Below, one piece after another: positions 49,101 through 57,586 of a stretch of DNA of 64,000 nucleotides (position 1 is the stretch's first letter; every line of letters begins with the position of its first letter). The position numbers were made by a program, and so were the translations under genes. Below the pieces are notes generated by a model. That model did no database searches, was not told the origin of the DNA, and was given only the letters and a program-made list of their open reading frames with translations. This DNA is from DAOVFN01 sp964607835 (GTDB lineage Archaea; Aenigmatarchaeota; Aenigmatarchaeia; QMZP01): assembly GCA_964607835.1 (NCBI GenBank), contig CAZSLL010000001.1, positions 1 through 64,000 of the forward strand, written 5' to 3'.

Positions 49101-50458
49101 CCATGTACCTCACTGAGGGAGAGAACCTTATTGAGCTCACCGGGGGCACGCCTGACGGATGCAACAGGACAGGTGACAACGACCAGTGGGAGGCCAGGAA
49201 CCTTGAACTGGAGCTAGTTCATTCAGCAGAGCACCACCAGTACCTCAGGAGCAAGAGCATGCTCATAATGAGCGACGGCGAAGCCAACACGGTCATAGGG
49301 GACTGCCCGAACTACGGCTCTGGGGGGTGTCCCACTGTCCCCGGATGGCTCACGCCCTCAGAGGAGACCGTGGAGAGGGCTTGCGAGGCGCATGACAAAT
49401 TCAACATAAGCATATACGCCATAGCATTCGGCAACGCGGGACAGGATGCCATAGACATGCTTCAGGAAGCTGCATGCTGCGACAACTGCACGCACTTCTA
49501 CGTGAGCAATGACGCAGACGACCTCAAGGAGATATATTCGCAGATAGCCCAGGGCATAATAAACTCAAGCTGGGCTAACCAGACCCTTGAGGTCACCCAG
49601 GACATAGGAGTGATAAGCAACCTGTATCCAGACTCTTATATCAGGCTGAACTATACATCATTCATGGGGCCGCCTGAATACGGGGAGATTGTGTACAATT
49701 TCCAGACCAGCAGCTTCCTTGGCATGTCAGGGAACCAAACTGTCACTGACAACGCGACCATGACCAAGGAGGGTTGGTTCTTCGTGCCAGGGAACGTGGA
49801 GATAACAGAGGCCAAGGCAACCTCCTACTCTTCCCAGTTCTGGACTGACAGGCTTTACGTGAAGAACAGCTCCAGCCCGGAATGGGAAAGGGTTTTCTGG
49901 CTAGGGGACTATGTCGAGAGCAACTACTCAAGGGTCGGGGACCCCTTCACCGTCAACATACCAGTGGAGCACATTGGCTCTGGGAACAATTCTGTGAGGA
50001 TAGGAGCGGGATACGGGCCTGAGAACGGCACCGGGGGCTCTCCGGACACGAGAATAATATACACCGGCAGGCTGTCAGGGATAGCCCTTGAGGGATATAG
50101 CGACGTCTTCCCGAGGGCAGAAGGAAGCACGTTCACGGTCCATTACGACACTGACGGGGACAATGTCTCAGACGGCTCGGTAACGGTTTCCATAGGACCC
50201 AACCCCTCTGACCAGTTCGACCCCATGAACGACTCCATAGACAACGCCTTCATGAGGCTCATGGATTCCCTGAACGTGGTGTGGGACTCCTCGCCCGGGT
50301 CAATTGGCTCCGGGACGCCGGAAGACCCGTATGACGCGTCCGTGGACAACCCCATAGACTTCCGGATAAGCGATGAGATTGACATTGACTCTGCAATGAT
50401 TCAGGGCGTGCCGAGTCTCTGGGGACCGGTCAAGATTGAGGTGAGGGTATGGAATTAA
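46199..50458 (+). CDS. Giant pilin-like VWA surface protein
   Basis: A 1419-residue protein. The start SRKGFLLSVDAVIAIGLILTLAVF is a type IV pilin-like N-terminus common in archaeal surface proteins. A VWA domain runs from about residue 405 (DVVLITDRTGSM, a MIDAS DxTxS-like site) through GLIGYGERHGS to MLIMSDGEAN (about 1020) and ends near 1120, but is split by about 500 residues holding two related beta modules: SLNLPGLNKSRLVKSRLTIFAR (near 560) and RLSFPGVNMSLVKAATLRFQAR (near 905), each with a following CLLLNGNYLG or CIYVNGYHIG strand. A C-terminal beta region follows. Likely an adhesive pilus tip or surface fibre. Confidence 0.85.
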   Translation: MVCPSRQSRKGFLLSVDAVIAIGLILTLAVFIGGLSMTYHSPELRYQRLYYASKDILMLLENARIDQLQEFDVVRHYHSTGVLTEDDMDKTLLDIIGSMWSSGNATLHDHASNITGSILNQTLAPGYNCEVVMGGDSIYSRGPDDGGFLARLSSLVSGVERGKPVDGYFARAYPSMVGGFRSQYAYFGGYVGQGNLSTYLELPDFDSIISVDMEMDAGGDFDLYVNGTHSGSYEESLNDTMRSERWEVDEAYYANLGEGLNVLEIRFPEGGSYIGGGYIKVLYNTTSLNATSDDEYGENAIRLVRLPGISGIMNLYSSFYVPGLLNSIEAFLHYDSDVPVTKYLSLGNITVFEDNQTGEKHVLLSSQDIEGNLSDHGRGLDYLSGMTCPVRLGMKNVTYILGEAGFADVVLITDRTGSMTSCDVDAECSSDLCDSTDPCHDRRSNVAVDTDSTFISTILEAEGSNYVGLIGYGERHGSTCSFHDISNDNSTLQERVGDYNYGGSWQECGWTCTSCGVAGATELLQEKETLYNLTLRQDIDRSLHELSGSSNPSDSISLNLPGLNKSRLVKSRLTIFARDEDPDNGYQQCLLLNGNYLGRVCKSSESSEDWHTCSYVVEPGWLNEGSNTVQITAGTQDDCFESGGYSWDAKDIRLMAWEHRSSQSARTANSTSGVVPVNSESWYMLSELWEHEDDYPNPVDFTSGLNDSGTSTFGLGSAADGWDWDDQVYGFSGTCDFNGESGGELELYTRYDSDDKSCAYGTEFEVTPGMLSLIQSGAGFGVSFWYEWQRESWWNVWESEDEAWVKARISGPAGSACEDPDDCYLGRDMDSGHSGRDSTPEVYAEDDPDNSFSGTFFQDISSWIDAAGTYYIDLGGKIRNSQSSERGYFRFDDIAAGIYNQSEPEARLSFPGVNMSLVKAATLRFQARGIDPEHYDCIYVNGYHIGMADYQEYSGSGDWENVSLDVNAMYLTEGENLIELTGGTPDGCNRTGDNDQWEARNLELELVHSAEHHQYLRSKSMLIMSDGEANTVIGDCPNYGSGGCPTVPGWLTPSEETVERACEAHDKFNISIYAIAFGNAGQDAIDMLQEAACCDNCTHFYVSNDADDLKEIYSQIAQGIINSSWANQTLEVTQDIGVISNLYPDSYIRLNYTSFMGPPEYGEIVYNFQTSSFLGMSGNQTVTDNATMTKEGWFFVPGNVEITEAKATSYSSQFWTDRLYVKNSSSPEWERVFWLGDYVESNYSRVGDPFTVNIPVEHIGSGNNSVRIGAGYGPENGTGGSPDTRIIYTGRLSGIALEGYSDVFPRAEGSTFTVHYDTDGDNVSDGSVTVSIGPNPSDQFDPMNDSIDNAFMRLMDSLNVVWDSSPGSIGSGTPEDPYDASVDNPIDFRISDEIDIDSAMIQGVPSLWGPVKIEVRVWN

Positions 50459-51705
50459 GGCTTTCGCGGAGTGCCTCGGGCGTCAGATGCAAAAACACAT
50501 TCAAAACCGGTATCATGAATGGTCAGGTATACTCCCTCATAGCCATACTACTGGCCATACCTGTCATGCTCTTCATAGCGTTCTATGTGACAGAGACCCA
50601 GAACATGAGATACGGCTCACTGGAGAGGATTGTGTCAGACCAGCTTCATGAGGTCGAGTCAGGACTTGAGAAGGATTTTGTCCAGGCCATGGGCATATCC
50701 GGAAAGAGGGCATTCCTCGCTGCCACTGACCAGGCCATCAGGAATGGGGTGCCGTTCGAAGACTCTGCGAATGTCATAGAGGAGCTCATCACCAACGGGA
50801 CAATTCTCGGTGAGCAGGCATTCATCATGCGAAACCAGACCATACAGGAATGGATTGAAAAGATCAGCTCGCTCGAACTGGGCTTTGAGGTGGAGATAAG
50901 CTACACCAGCGTCTCTGTAAGGAGCCATGACGGAATGAATGCAGAGCTGGATGCCACCCTTATAATCAACGTTTCCGACTTCTCGGACATTGCGAGGATA
51001 AGCAGGGCTGCGGAGAAAGAGGTCGCCATATCCCTGAGCGGTGTGGAGGACCCGGTTTTCCCCCTCAACACCATGGGCTTCGTGAACAGGCTCCTGAGGC
51101 CTTATCCCTACCCCTACCACGCGATAAAGCTTGCCCAGGGCTCGGGAGGGCTTGGCAGCTGCTCGGGCGAGGCCACGTTCGACAGGAATGACCCCAATCC
51201 CTCTGAGAAGATACTGGTGACCGGGAACGCCTCAGGAGTGTCAGGGTTCCTGGGCGTGGTGACAGAAGGCACTGCCTCGCCCAGCGCCTCTTGCTATTTA
51301 TCCAGCGCATCCGGAGCAGTGGACGCCGCCCAGAGGGCAATAGAATGGTCAGGCTACCAGGAGATTTACATAGACGCTGACAACAGGCAGCTCTGGTCGC
51401 TTCCTGTAAAGGAGGCCGCAGAGGAGGGGTATTACAGCATGTTCGGCTCCGGAGGTGGGCCTGACATATTAATGAGGATGGAGAATGACCTCTCCACCAG
51501 CGCCTCAGGCGGCATGGAGAGTTTTGTCAACCTTGAGGACCTGCAGTCAGAGGGAATAACTGTGAAGACAGGGCAGGTATCAGTAGATTACTTATACTTC
51601 TCAGACCAAACCATAACAGGGCAGGCGGTGAGGGGAATGCCCGGCTGGTTCAGTCTAAACGGTTACCACGCAGACAGGTACAATTTAACGGAGCTGATGT
51701 CATGA
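50449..51705 (+). CDS. Pilus-locus protein with N-terminal membrane helix
   Basis: About 418 residues (396 from ATG 50515). MNGQVYSLIAILLAIPVMLFIAFYV is the hydrophobic start typical of archaeal pilus-locus proteins of this kind. The rest is extracellular-looking, beta-rich, and ends with TGQAVRGMPGWFSLNGYHADRYN. ATG 50449 overlaps the VWA gene stop; the inner ATG at 50515 is an alternative. Same strand and probably same transcript as the VWA gene. Confidence 0.7.
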   Translation: MELRLSRSASGVRCKNTFKTGIMNGQVYSLIAILLAIPVMLFIAFYVTETQNMRYGSLERIVSDQLHEVESGLEKDFVQAMGISGKRAFLAATDQAIRNGVPFEDSANVIEELITNGTILGEQAFIMRNQTIQEWIEKISSLELGFEVEISYTSVSVRSHDGMNAELDATLIINVSDFSDIARISRAAEKEVAISLSGVEDPVFPLNTMGFVNRLLRPYPYPYHAIKLAQGSGGLGSCSGEATFDRNDPNPSEKILVTGNASGVSGFLGVVTEGTASPSASCYLSSASGAVDAAQRAIEWSGYQEIYIDADNRQLWSLPVKEAAEEGYYSMFGSGGGPDILMRMENDLSTSASGGMESFVNLEDLQSEGITVKTGQVSVDYLYFSDQTITGQAVRGMPGWFSLNGYHADRYNLTELMS

Positions 51706-52424
51706 GGGCGGTCATAATCTTGCTGCTTTTGGCAGTGGCATCCATTGCAGGGATTTTCCTTCTAGATTACACAGGCACCCTTAGCTCATTTTTCGCGATT
51801 GATGAGCAGGGCGTCCGGGACATCCTGGAGAGCCAGTACCCGGACTCTGACCCAATCATAAACCAAACCGACAACTGCACCATATGCTCTGAGGAGGGGT
51901 GCAGGGACTACGGAAGCCCCTGTTGGCGTGTAATGGTCATAACAGGGGATAACCAGTCCAAGCAGGTCACGGAGATGATAATGGGCACCTCAGGAAGCAT
52001 TGAGTCCAGCGAGACCCGTCCATGCACTGGCTGGTGGTGCGGCGCTGACCCCTGCGATTACATCCGCACAGAGAGCCAGGGGGATGCCACAATGACATAC
52101 ACCAACAGCGACTGCGGCTCCAGCGAGCTGAGCTGCGACCCATACTACGAGCGGTGCAGGCAGTGTGAGCTGGGGAGCGAATGCGTGGCAGTCATAGAGA
52201 CCTCCCTCGATGGCTCCTCAACATACAGGTACGAGGTGCTCAGGACAGGCGAGCACGCGGAAATCAGTGAAGCAGAGGGTATTTGCAGGATATATTCAAG
52301 GGGAAGCCACATACACCAGGAGCCCATGAGCCCGGAGGAATGCGGCTCCCTGATGAGGGATAACACTGCCTGCTACGATGGGACCTGCGACTTCGTTCCC
52401 GGGTTCGATTTAATACCAGGCTGA
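51702..52424 (+). CDS. Exported Cys-rich pilus-locus protein
   Basis: A 240-residue protein with an N-terminal membrane helix or signal (residues 3-20) and ten or more cysteines (NCTICSEEGC, CRQCELGSEC, CRIY), pointing to disulfides outside the cell. Its ATG overlaps the preceding stop (ATGA). Third gene of the surface locus; function unknown. Confidence 0.7.
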   Translation: MRAVIILLLLAVASIAGIFLLDYTGTLSSFFAIDEQGVRDILESQYPDSDPIINQTDNCTICSEEGCRDYGSPCWRVMVITGDNQSKQVTEMIMGTSGSIESSETRPCTGWWCGADPCDYIRTESQGDATMTYTNSDCGSSELSCDPYYERCRQCELGSECVAVIETSLDGSSTYRYEVLRTGEHAEISEAEGICRIYSRGSHIHQEPMSPEECGSLMRDNTACYDGTCDFVPGFDLIPG

Positions 52425-52461
52425 ATCAATATATATTCAGCAGTCCTGCACAGGAGCTCAA

Positions 52462-53181
52462 ATGAAAGGGAAGAAGAAAACAAGGAAGCCCAGAAAAGAG
52501 AGGCAGGAGAAGCCCTCAAAAGAAAGGGACCTGGAGGAGATCCCGGGCCAGGTAAGCATAACCAGGTCCCCCTTCAAGCTGACCGGCAAGATAAAGTACC
52601 TCTCCACTGACATTGACAGCCTTCACAAGCTCGTTCTCGAGAAAGGGGTCATAAAGCTGGCAGACGCCGCGAAGAGGTTCAAGACCACCAAGAAGAACGT
52701 TGAGGACTGGGGAAACATACTCGAGGACCACAAGATGATAGAAATGCATTACCCGGTGGCAGGCGAGCCCACCCTCATGGCGCCGGGCTACCGAAAGCAC
52801 AGGCACGATGGAAAGAACAAGCCAAAAGAAAAGAAAAAAGGCGGAAAGCCACACCTCCCGAAGCTGAAGCTCCCTGTCCCCAGGCTCACGAGAAAGAGGA
52901 TGATGATAATGGCAGAGGTCGTTATCCTGGGGGAGCTCCTCATATACATATTCATGGTCAACCCGCACCTCAGGAACAACTTCATACCCACACTCAATTA
53001 CCAGATATCCAACCTTCCCGCCAACATCATGAACCTTCCCGCATGGCTCTCCGGACTCGCGGGCTCCTTTTCAGGAAGCAACATGCTCATTAATCCCATC
53101 TATTTCGTCATAGCCATACTCCTGGTGGTATTCTGGGTGGCCGTGGTCATGATAAACAGGCGCAAGAAGAAGGCGAAGTAG
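52462..53181 (+). CDS. Winged-helix protein with C-terminal membrane helices
   Basis: A 239-residue protein: a basic tail, then a winged-helix-like region (residues about 45-100, KLVLEKGVIKLADAAKRFKTTKKNVEDWGNILEDHKMIEMHYPV), a Lys-rich linker, and two membrane segments (about residues 148-165 and 212-232). It probably couples DNA or protein binding to the membrane. Fourth gene of the pilus-like locus, where similar proteins recur in archaea. Confidence 0.7.
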   Translation: MKGKKKTRKPRKERQEKPSKERDLEEIPGQVSITRSPFKLTGKIKYLSTDIDSLHKLVLEKGVIKLADAAKRFKTTKKNVEDWGNILEDHKMIEMHYPVAGEPTLMAPGYRKHRHDGKNKPKEKKKGGKPHLPKLKLPVPRLTRKRMMIMAEVVILGELLIYIFMVNPHLRNNFIPTLNYQISNLPANIMNLPAWLSGLAGSFSGSNMLINPIYFVIAILLVVFWVAVVMINRRKKKAK

Positions 53182-53245
53182 GCAACCTCTTTTAAATACT
53201 GGCTTTCATATTAGTCTGGACCGAGTCATTTTAAAGGCAGTCAAT

Positions 53246-54223
53246 ATGAACAAAAAACCGGAATACCTGGGAAAGATGAAAAACTGGGTTGTGAACATGA
53301 GGATTCACGCTCCAGAGGGAATAAATGAACTCAATTATGTAACCGACTGCCTGCTAAATGAGGTCCCTGGCTTCAAGAGAATCATTGCGGGCAAGAAGAG
53401 AGGCGATGTTTATCCAGTCACGGCAGAGATAGAAGCAGATGATTATCAATCCCTGCAGGGAAAGATTAAGGAAGCCGGCAGCTACGTAATGAGCGCAAGG
53501 GTTAAGTGGCCAAAGAGATACTGGGAAACTGGAATATCTTCACGCGGAAAAGGAAACCGAAGGGAAATCATGAAGAGGCTCATGCAGAGCGAGAGATTTG
53601 ATGTCGTATCAGCGAGAAATGATGATGCAAATGAGCAGATTCATCTGGGTTTCTGGGGCATAGAACCTGCTGATGCACTGTCTTTCTTCGGTGAGGACGC
53701 AAGCTTCGCTTACCTGGATGAGGGAGAAATTGACTATACGCACAGGATTTCCCTGCCTAACGGGTTCTCTGAGAAAGACCCCGAAGATATATCTGATGAG
53801 AATTCTGGAGCAGAATGTGGTGATGTTCTTTCAGGAAGCATTTCCAGAGAGAAGCCATACATGTTCAGTGATTCATATCTTACAATCGATGGAAAGAGGC
53901 TCCCTTCTGGATTAAGAATTGCAGGCCTTGATTTCAGGAACATTGAGCTTTTCCTCAGGGGCATTGAATCAAATCCGGTTTTCCTTGACAGCTATGGGAA
54001 GGGTGAGGTCGTACTCCATTATGGTGAAATGGGCTCAAAAGTGAAATATGTCATTGGAAAGACTGAGAACGGAGAGATATTTGCAAGGGACCAGAAGGGA
54101 ATTTATAAGAATATCAGTGAATTGCCTGAAGAGCTTGCTGAAAGATTTGACAAAAGGAAAAGCATTTTGCGAAAAAAGGAAAGGCGTGAAAGACGGGCGA
54201 AGAACAGGAAGCGTAAAAAGTGA
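53246..54223 (+). CDS. Unknown 325-residue soluble protein
   Basis: A mixed alpha/beta protein with no recognised domain. Acidic middle (residues about 160-190) and a Lys/Arg-rich C-terminus (RKSILRKKERRERRAKNRKRKK region) that could bind RNA or ribosomes. Codon use and GC are lower than in the neighbouring pilus locus, suggesting a different history. Starts 65 nt after the pilus-locus gene with its own TATA-like box. Confidence 0.55.
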   Translation: MNKKPEYLGKMKNWVVNMRIHAPEGINELNYVTDCLLNEVPGFKRIIAGKKRGDVYPVTAEIEADDYQSLQGKIKEAGSYVMSARVKWPKRYWETGISSRGKGNRREIMKRLMQSERFDVVSARNDDANEQIHLGFWGIEPADALSFFGEDASFAYLDEGEIDYTHRISLPNGFSEKDPEDISDENSGAECGDVLSGSISREKPYMFSDSYLTIDGKRLPSGLRIAGLDFRNIELFLRGIESNPVFLDSYGKGEVVLHYGEMGSKVKYVIGKTENGEIFARDQKGIYKNISELPEELAERFDKRKSILRKKERRERRAKNRKRKK

Positions 54224-54294
54224 AACAGGCAGATTTATATAGTCTTTGATTAATTTCTCTCTAGAACAGTGACAACACCAGGAGACATGAAAAC

Positions 54295-55326
54295 ATGCAT
54301 GAGAAAGAAAGGATACTGATACTGAACATTGACAGGGACGACGACCTCGGCAGGAAGGCCGGGGTAAGGGGGCCTGTGTTGGGAAAGAGCGATGTCGTGA
54401 AGGCAGCCACGGCACTGGCTGTCAAGGACCCAACTGACTCTGACTCCAACGCCATGTTCGAGGCCGCGAGGCTGTACGAGAGCATGAAAGGCAAATACCA
54501 TACAGATGTGGCTGTCCTTACAGGAAGCGGCAACATCGGTGTGGAGTCAGACATGGAGGTGTCGAGGCAACTGGATTCTGTCCTCAGGAAACTCAAGCCT
54601 GACTATGCCCTGCTTGTCACGGACGGCAGCGAGGATGAGCACATAATGCCCATAATACAATCCAGGGTGCCCATACTTTCAGTAAACAGGCTGGTGGTGA
54701 GGCAGGCCGAGCAGCTGGAATCAGGTTACTACAAGATAAAGGACTTCATCGAGGAGTCGCTGGAAAACCCCAAGTACGCAAGGCTCATATTCGGTCTTCC
54801 GGCCATAGCGCTCATACTCTACGCACTGTTCGGCATAGAGGGCTGGAGAGTGGTCCTGGGAATATTCGGGACCTACCTGTTTCTCAAGGGATTCAAGCTC
54901 GACAACTACATACTGGCCGGAATAGGGGAACTGAAAAGCTCACTTTCCAAGCGAAGGTTCGCGTTCTTCAGCTATGTGGTGGGGATAGCGTTGGCGGTTC
55001 TTGGCACATTCAGGGGATACGAGTCAGCCCTCAGCTTCTGGGGCGTGGGCCTCCTGGAGACGGCCTCCGCGTTTACCATATCCGCGGTCTATCTCTTCTT
55101 CCTGGCGGGCTCGTTCGGTTGGATAGGAAGAAGCATATCAATGGGGATAAGGTCTGTCAAGGGAATCCTTGGAGTGATTATCTTCGGATTCGCGGTTTCC
55201 CTGGTGATTCATAACACTGCCCAGCTTATAATCGTCCCTGACCTCTCACTCGTGAACTTCCTGGCATCCATAGTGATAGGCTTCCTTCTCATCTTCGTTG
55301 CGCTTGTACTTGAGTGGAAGAGGTAG
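54295..55326 (+). CDS. DUF373 family membrane protein
   Basis: A 343-residue protein. The N-terminal soluble domain (ILNIDRDDDLGRKAGVRGPVLGKSDVVKAATALAVKDPTDSDSNAMFEAARLYESM and VTDGSEDEHIMPIIQSRVPI) is the hallmark of archaeal DUF373, followed by about five or six membrane helices. Function unknown. It starts downstream of TTATATAG. Confidence 0.85.
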   Translation: MHEKERILILNIDRDDDLGRKAGVRGPVLGKSDVVKAATALAVKDPTDSDSNAMFEAARLYESMKGKYHTDVAVLTGSGNIGVESDMEVSRQLDSVLRKLKPDYALLVTDGSEDEHIMPIIQSRVPILSVNRLVVRQAEQLESGYYKIKDFIEESLENPKYARLIFGLPAIALILYALFGIEGWRVVLGIFGTYLFLKGFKLDNYILAGIGELKSSLSKRRFAFFSYVVGIALAVLGTFRGYESALSFWGVGLLETASAFTISAVYLFFLAGSFGWIGRSISMGIRSVKGILGVIIFGFAVSLVIHNTAQLIIVPDLSLVNFLASIVIGFLLIFVALVLEWKR

Positions 55327-55328
55327 CT

Positions 55329-55569
55329 CTATTTCACCAAGCCCTCTCTGATTAAGAAATCTGCTATGAGTTCACCAGCCAGCTTATGACCTGATTCTGA
55401 GAAATGCAACCCATCTTCCCACAATGAGCTGTCGTTGAAAGAGGGACCAAAATCAAAGAACCTCAGACCATGCTCTTCTGAAAGGTTTTCCATGAATTCT
55501 CTTCCACTCTTTTTGTAATGCCACAGAAATCAACAGTGCAAGAATATTCTTCTTACCCTCACTTACCAT
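55329..55569 (-). pseudogene. Remnant of an SGNH/GDSL-type hydrolase
   Basis: The minus strand reads MENLSEEHGLRFFDFGP, then DGLHFSESGHKLAGELIADFL and a stop, matching the C-terminal block of SGNH hydrolases with the catalytic D-x-x-H. A frameshift near 55520 separates it from a short upstream piece KKNILALLISVALQKEW. The N-terminal part with the catalytic Ser is missing. It abuts the left inverted repeat of the recombinase segment (about 80 nt away), so loss could date from its arrival. Confidence 0.55.
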
Positions 55570-55646
55570 ATAGTCTCTTGGTCAGCGATTATTTATTAAT
55601 TGATGAATTTCAATCGATAGTTTAATATCTCAAAATCTTCGAAATA

Positions 55647-55687
55647 CTTGGGGTGTCAAATTTCCAACTCTCACTTTTGGTAGAAAA
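55647..55687 (+). repeat. Left 41-bp inverted repeat
   Basis: Begins CTTGGGGTGTCAAATTTCCA. Its reverse complement matches 57988-58028 at 40 of 41 positions, and the match continues less exactly on both sides (AAATA outside, ACTGTA inside). Confidence 0.9.
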
Positions 55688-55839
55688 ACTGTAATATAAT
55701 AATAAATATATATTGGATAATATATTAACAAAAATGTTTTATATAAAAGATACTAAAAATGATGTTTTTGATAAACTATTTCTTTAAATATATATCATAC
55801 AATATTTTTTCAACATTTATATATTATCAATACAATAAA

Positions 55840-56205
55840 ATGGCAACAGAAATATATGCCTTGGTGAGAGTTGAGATGGAACAGGAACCCAAAAACAGCA
55901 TACTGGAGGAGCTTTTCCTCAGGGAGAAACCTACCAGGATTCTGCTTGGCATGAGAACCCGGAAGGATTCCCCTGTATACGCCACCATACTCTCAAAGGA
56001 GGCTGACTGCACATATTCGCACACAATCAAGATACTCAATGTCTTCAAGAAGCTTGGAATCGTGGATTTCGAGAAGCATGGAAGGATAAAAACCGTAACC
56101 CTTACCAACAACGGAGAGGACATTGTGAGCCATCTTCAGGAGATGTTAAGGAAGTTCGGCAGCATAGAGAACGGAACCAAAGGCACCAAGAAAGGCAAGA
56201 AGTGA
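55840..56205 (+). CDS. Winged-helix DNA-binding protein (MarR-like)
   Basis: A 121-residue protein. ILSKEADCTYSHTIKILNVFKKLGIVDFEKHGRIKTVTLTNNGEDI is a winged-helix pattern (HTH then wing), as in MarR/archaeal regulators. The start is uncertain: ATG 55840 (used) or 55876. It is the first gene inside the left inverted repeat and the likely regulator of the segment. Lys/Thr/Gly-rich tail. Confidence 0.7.
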   Translation: MATEIYALVRVEMEQEPKNSILEELFLREKPTRILLGMRTRKDSPVYATILSKEADCTYSHTIKILNVFKKLGIVDFEKHGRIKTVTLTNNGEDIVSHLQEMLRKFGSIENGTKGTKKGKK

Positions 56206-56214
56206 GACTTATTT

Positions 56215-56232
56215 CTCCGCAAAAGCGGACAT
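56215..56232 (+). repeat. CTCCGCAAAAGCGGACAT repeat inside the segment
   Basis: Identical to 17414-17431. It follows the winged-helix gene's stop by about 10 nt. Confidence 0.75.
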
Positions 56233-56264
56233 CCACTTAAAACATTTTCCCCTAATTCGAATAC

Positions 56265-56567
56265 ATGGATAATGAAATAGACAATCTGCCTGTTATAGAT
56301 TCCCAGGGTCTTTGGCCTTACGTAGGGAAAGAGATACGTGCCCGGGAAATGGACATGATGAGCAGATATTTCAGTGCCCTGAGCGAGGAAGAAAGAAAAG
56401 AGGGTCTAAAAGGAGTTCTGTTTCACGAAAGTATTATTGGATTCTGCGTTGATGTTGAGGGTTTCGGTAAATATGCAATGATTCCTTCCAGGGCATCATG
56501 GGTTCTCGGCCTTCCGGACAGCGAGGGAAATTTTGAGGACCATTTGTACGTGGACAGGAAACCATGA
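56265..56567 (+). CDS. Unknown 100-residue protein
   Basis: A small acidic soluble protein starting MDNEIDNLPVIDSQGLWPYVGKEI, no recognised family. It lies between the regulator and the membrane microprotein inside the inverted-repeat segment, with its own AT-rich upstream region. Confidence 0.5.
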   Translation: MDNEIDNLPVIDSQGLWPYVGKEIRAREMDMMSRYFSALSEEERKEGLKGVLFHESIIGFCVDVEGFGKYAMIPSRASWVLGLPDSEGNFEDHLYVDRKP

Positions 56568-56673
56568 TTTTCTTACCTTGTTTACAATGTTTAGGGTAGG
56601 GTATTTGCCATCAATCCAGCCAAAAAAGCACCTTTTTCCCGCGGGGATTTTCTGCATGATGCTGGTTTACGGG

Positions 56674-56734
56674 AAAATGTCCGAAAATGTGCCTTTTCGG
56701 ACATAATATTAATAGGCAAAACGGACATAATATT
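56674..56734 (+). promoter_or_regulatory. Cluster of CGGACAT operator-like sites
   Basis: TTTTCGGACATAATATT (56694-56710) and AAAACGGACATAATATT (56718-56734) are direct repeats 24 nt apart, with ATGTCCG in reverse at about 56678-56684. The second copy ends 3 nt before ATG 56738. The spacing suggests binding sites for the segment's regulator over a TATA-like ATAATATT. Confidence 0.55.
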
Positions 56735-56737
56735 CTA

Positions 56738-56926
56738 ATGGAGAGGAAATCTTCTGAGATTCTCCAGGCCCTCATATTCCTGGGAATATTCATTGGCAAC
56801 ATTTTCCTGGCCAGCCGGTACTGGGCAAGGGAGGATGTAATAGGAACCTCCATATTCGTGCTTGTTTTCATTGCCTCTGGGGTGGCCTTTTTCGGGCATT
56901 TCATGGAATGGTGGAAGGTGCGCTGA
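56738..56926 (+). CDS. Two-helix membrane protein
   Basis: A 62-residue protein with two membrane helices (residues 9-27 and 36-56) and C-terminal FGHFMEWWKVR. The stop overlaps the recombinase ATG by one base (TGATG). Unknown function. Confidence 0.6.
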   Translation: MERKSSEILQALIFLGIFIGNIFLASRYWAREDVIGTSIFVLVFIASGVAFFGHFMEWWKVR

Positions 56927-57516
56927 TGGGAGGGAGAAAGCTTCCGCGTTTCCTTACGCCCAACGAGGTTGCGGAGATGTTCAGGGTCTCCTCAGCGTCC
57001 CCAAGGGACAGCATGCTCCTCAAATGCATGTACTATCTTGGGCTAAGGAATTCCGAGGCCAGGGGCCTCCATATAGACGACATAGACACCATAAACAGCA
57101 CGGTGAAGGTGGTCCAGGGAAAGGGAAAAAAGGACCGATACGTGCCCATTCCAGAGGGATTCTCAAAGGAGCTCAGGGCCTATATCGGGGAGAGGAAGGG
57201 ACATGTCTTCGAGGGAAGGAGCAGCAGGGGCACAATATCTGACAGGCACATAAGGAGGATAGTCAAGGCTTATGCCGAAACCGCTGGCATACGCAGGTTC
57301 GAGGAGATACATCCCCACACCCTGAGGCACAGCTATGCCACGCATCTCCAGAATAACGGGGTGCCACTGAACATGATACAGAGCATGCTTGGGCACGAGA
57401 GGATTGAAACCACCACCATATACACCCACCTTGGCATTGACAAGGCAAGGGAATTCATCAATCAGGCATTCATAAAACCGCTACCAAGAGCTCCCAAAGA
57501 CTTTGACAAGGTCTGA
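56926..57516 (+). CDS. Minimal tyrosine recombinase (XerA-like catalytic domain)
   Basis: A 196-residue tyrosine recombinase. The catalytic set is complete: GLRNSEARGL (Arg), GKGKKDR (Lys), HPHTLRHSYATHL (His-x-x-Arg) and LGHERIETTTIYTH (His/Trp position and nucleophilic Tyr). The N-terminal SAM-like core-binding domain is almost absent (normal XerA proteins are about 280 residues). Start ATG 56926 is coupled to the previous stop; the upstream GTG would add only six residues. It may cut the inverted repeats or the CGGACAT sites. Confidence 0.88.
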   Translation: MGGRKLPRFLTPNEVAEMFRVSSASPRDSMLLKCMYYLGLRNSEARGLHIDDIDTINSTVKVVQGKGKKDRYVPIPEGFSKELRAYIGERKGHVFEGRSSRGTISDRHIRRIVKAYAETAGIRRFEEIHPHTLRHSYATHLQNNGVPLNMIQSMLGHERIETTTIYTHLGIDKAREFINQAFIKPLPRAPKDFDKV

Positions 57517-57526
57517 CCTGCCCAAG

Positions 57527-57542
57527 ATGTCCGGTTTTGCGG
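57527..57542 (-). repeat. CGGACAT repeat, reversed copy
   Basis: Reads CCGCAAAACCGGACAT on the minus strand, one base different from the other two copies. It lies 10 nt after the recombinase stop. Confidence 0.65.
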
Positions 57543-57586
57543 TTATTAGCTCTCACTTTTATTGAACCGAACCAAGATATAATAAC

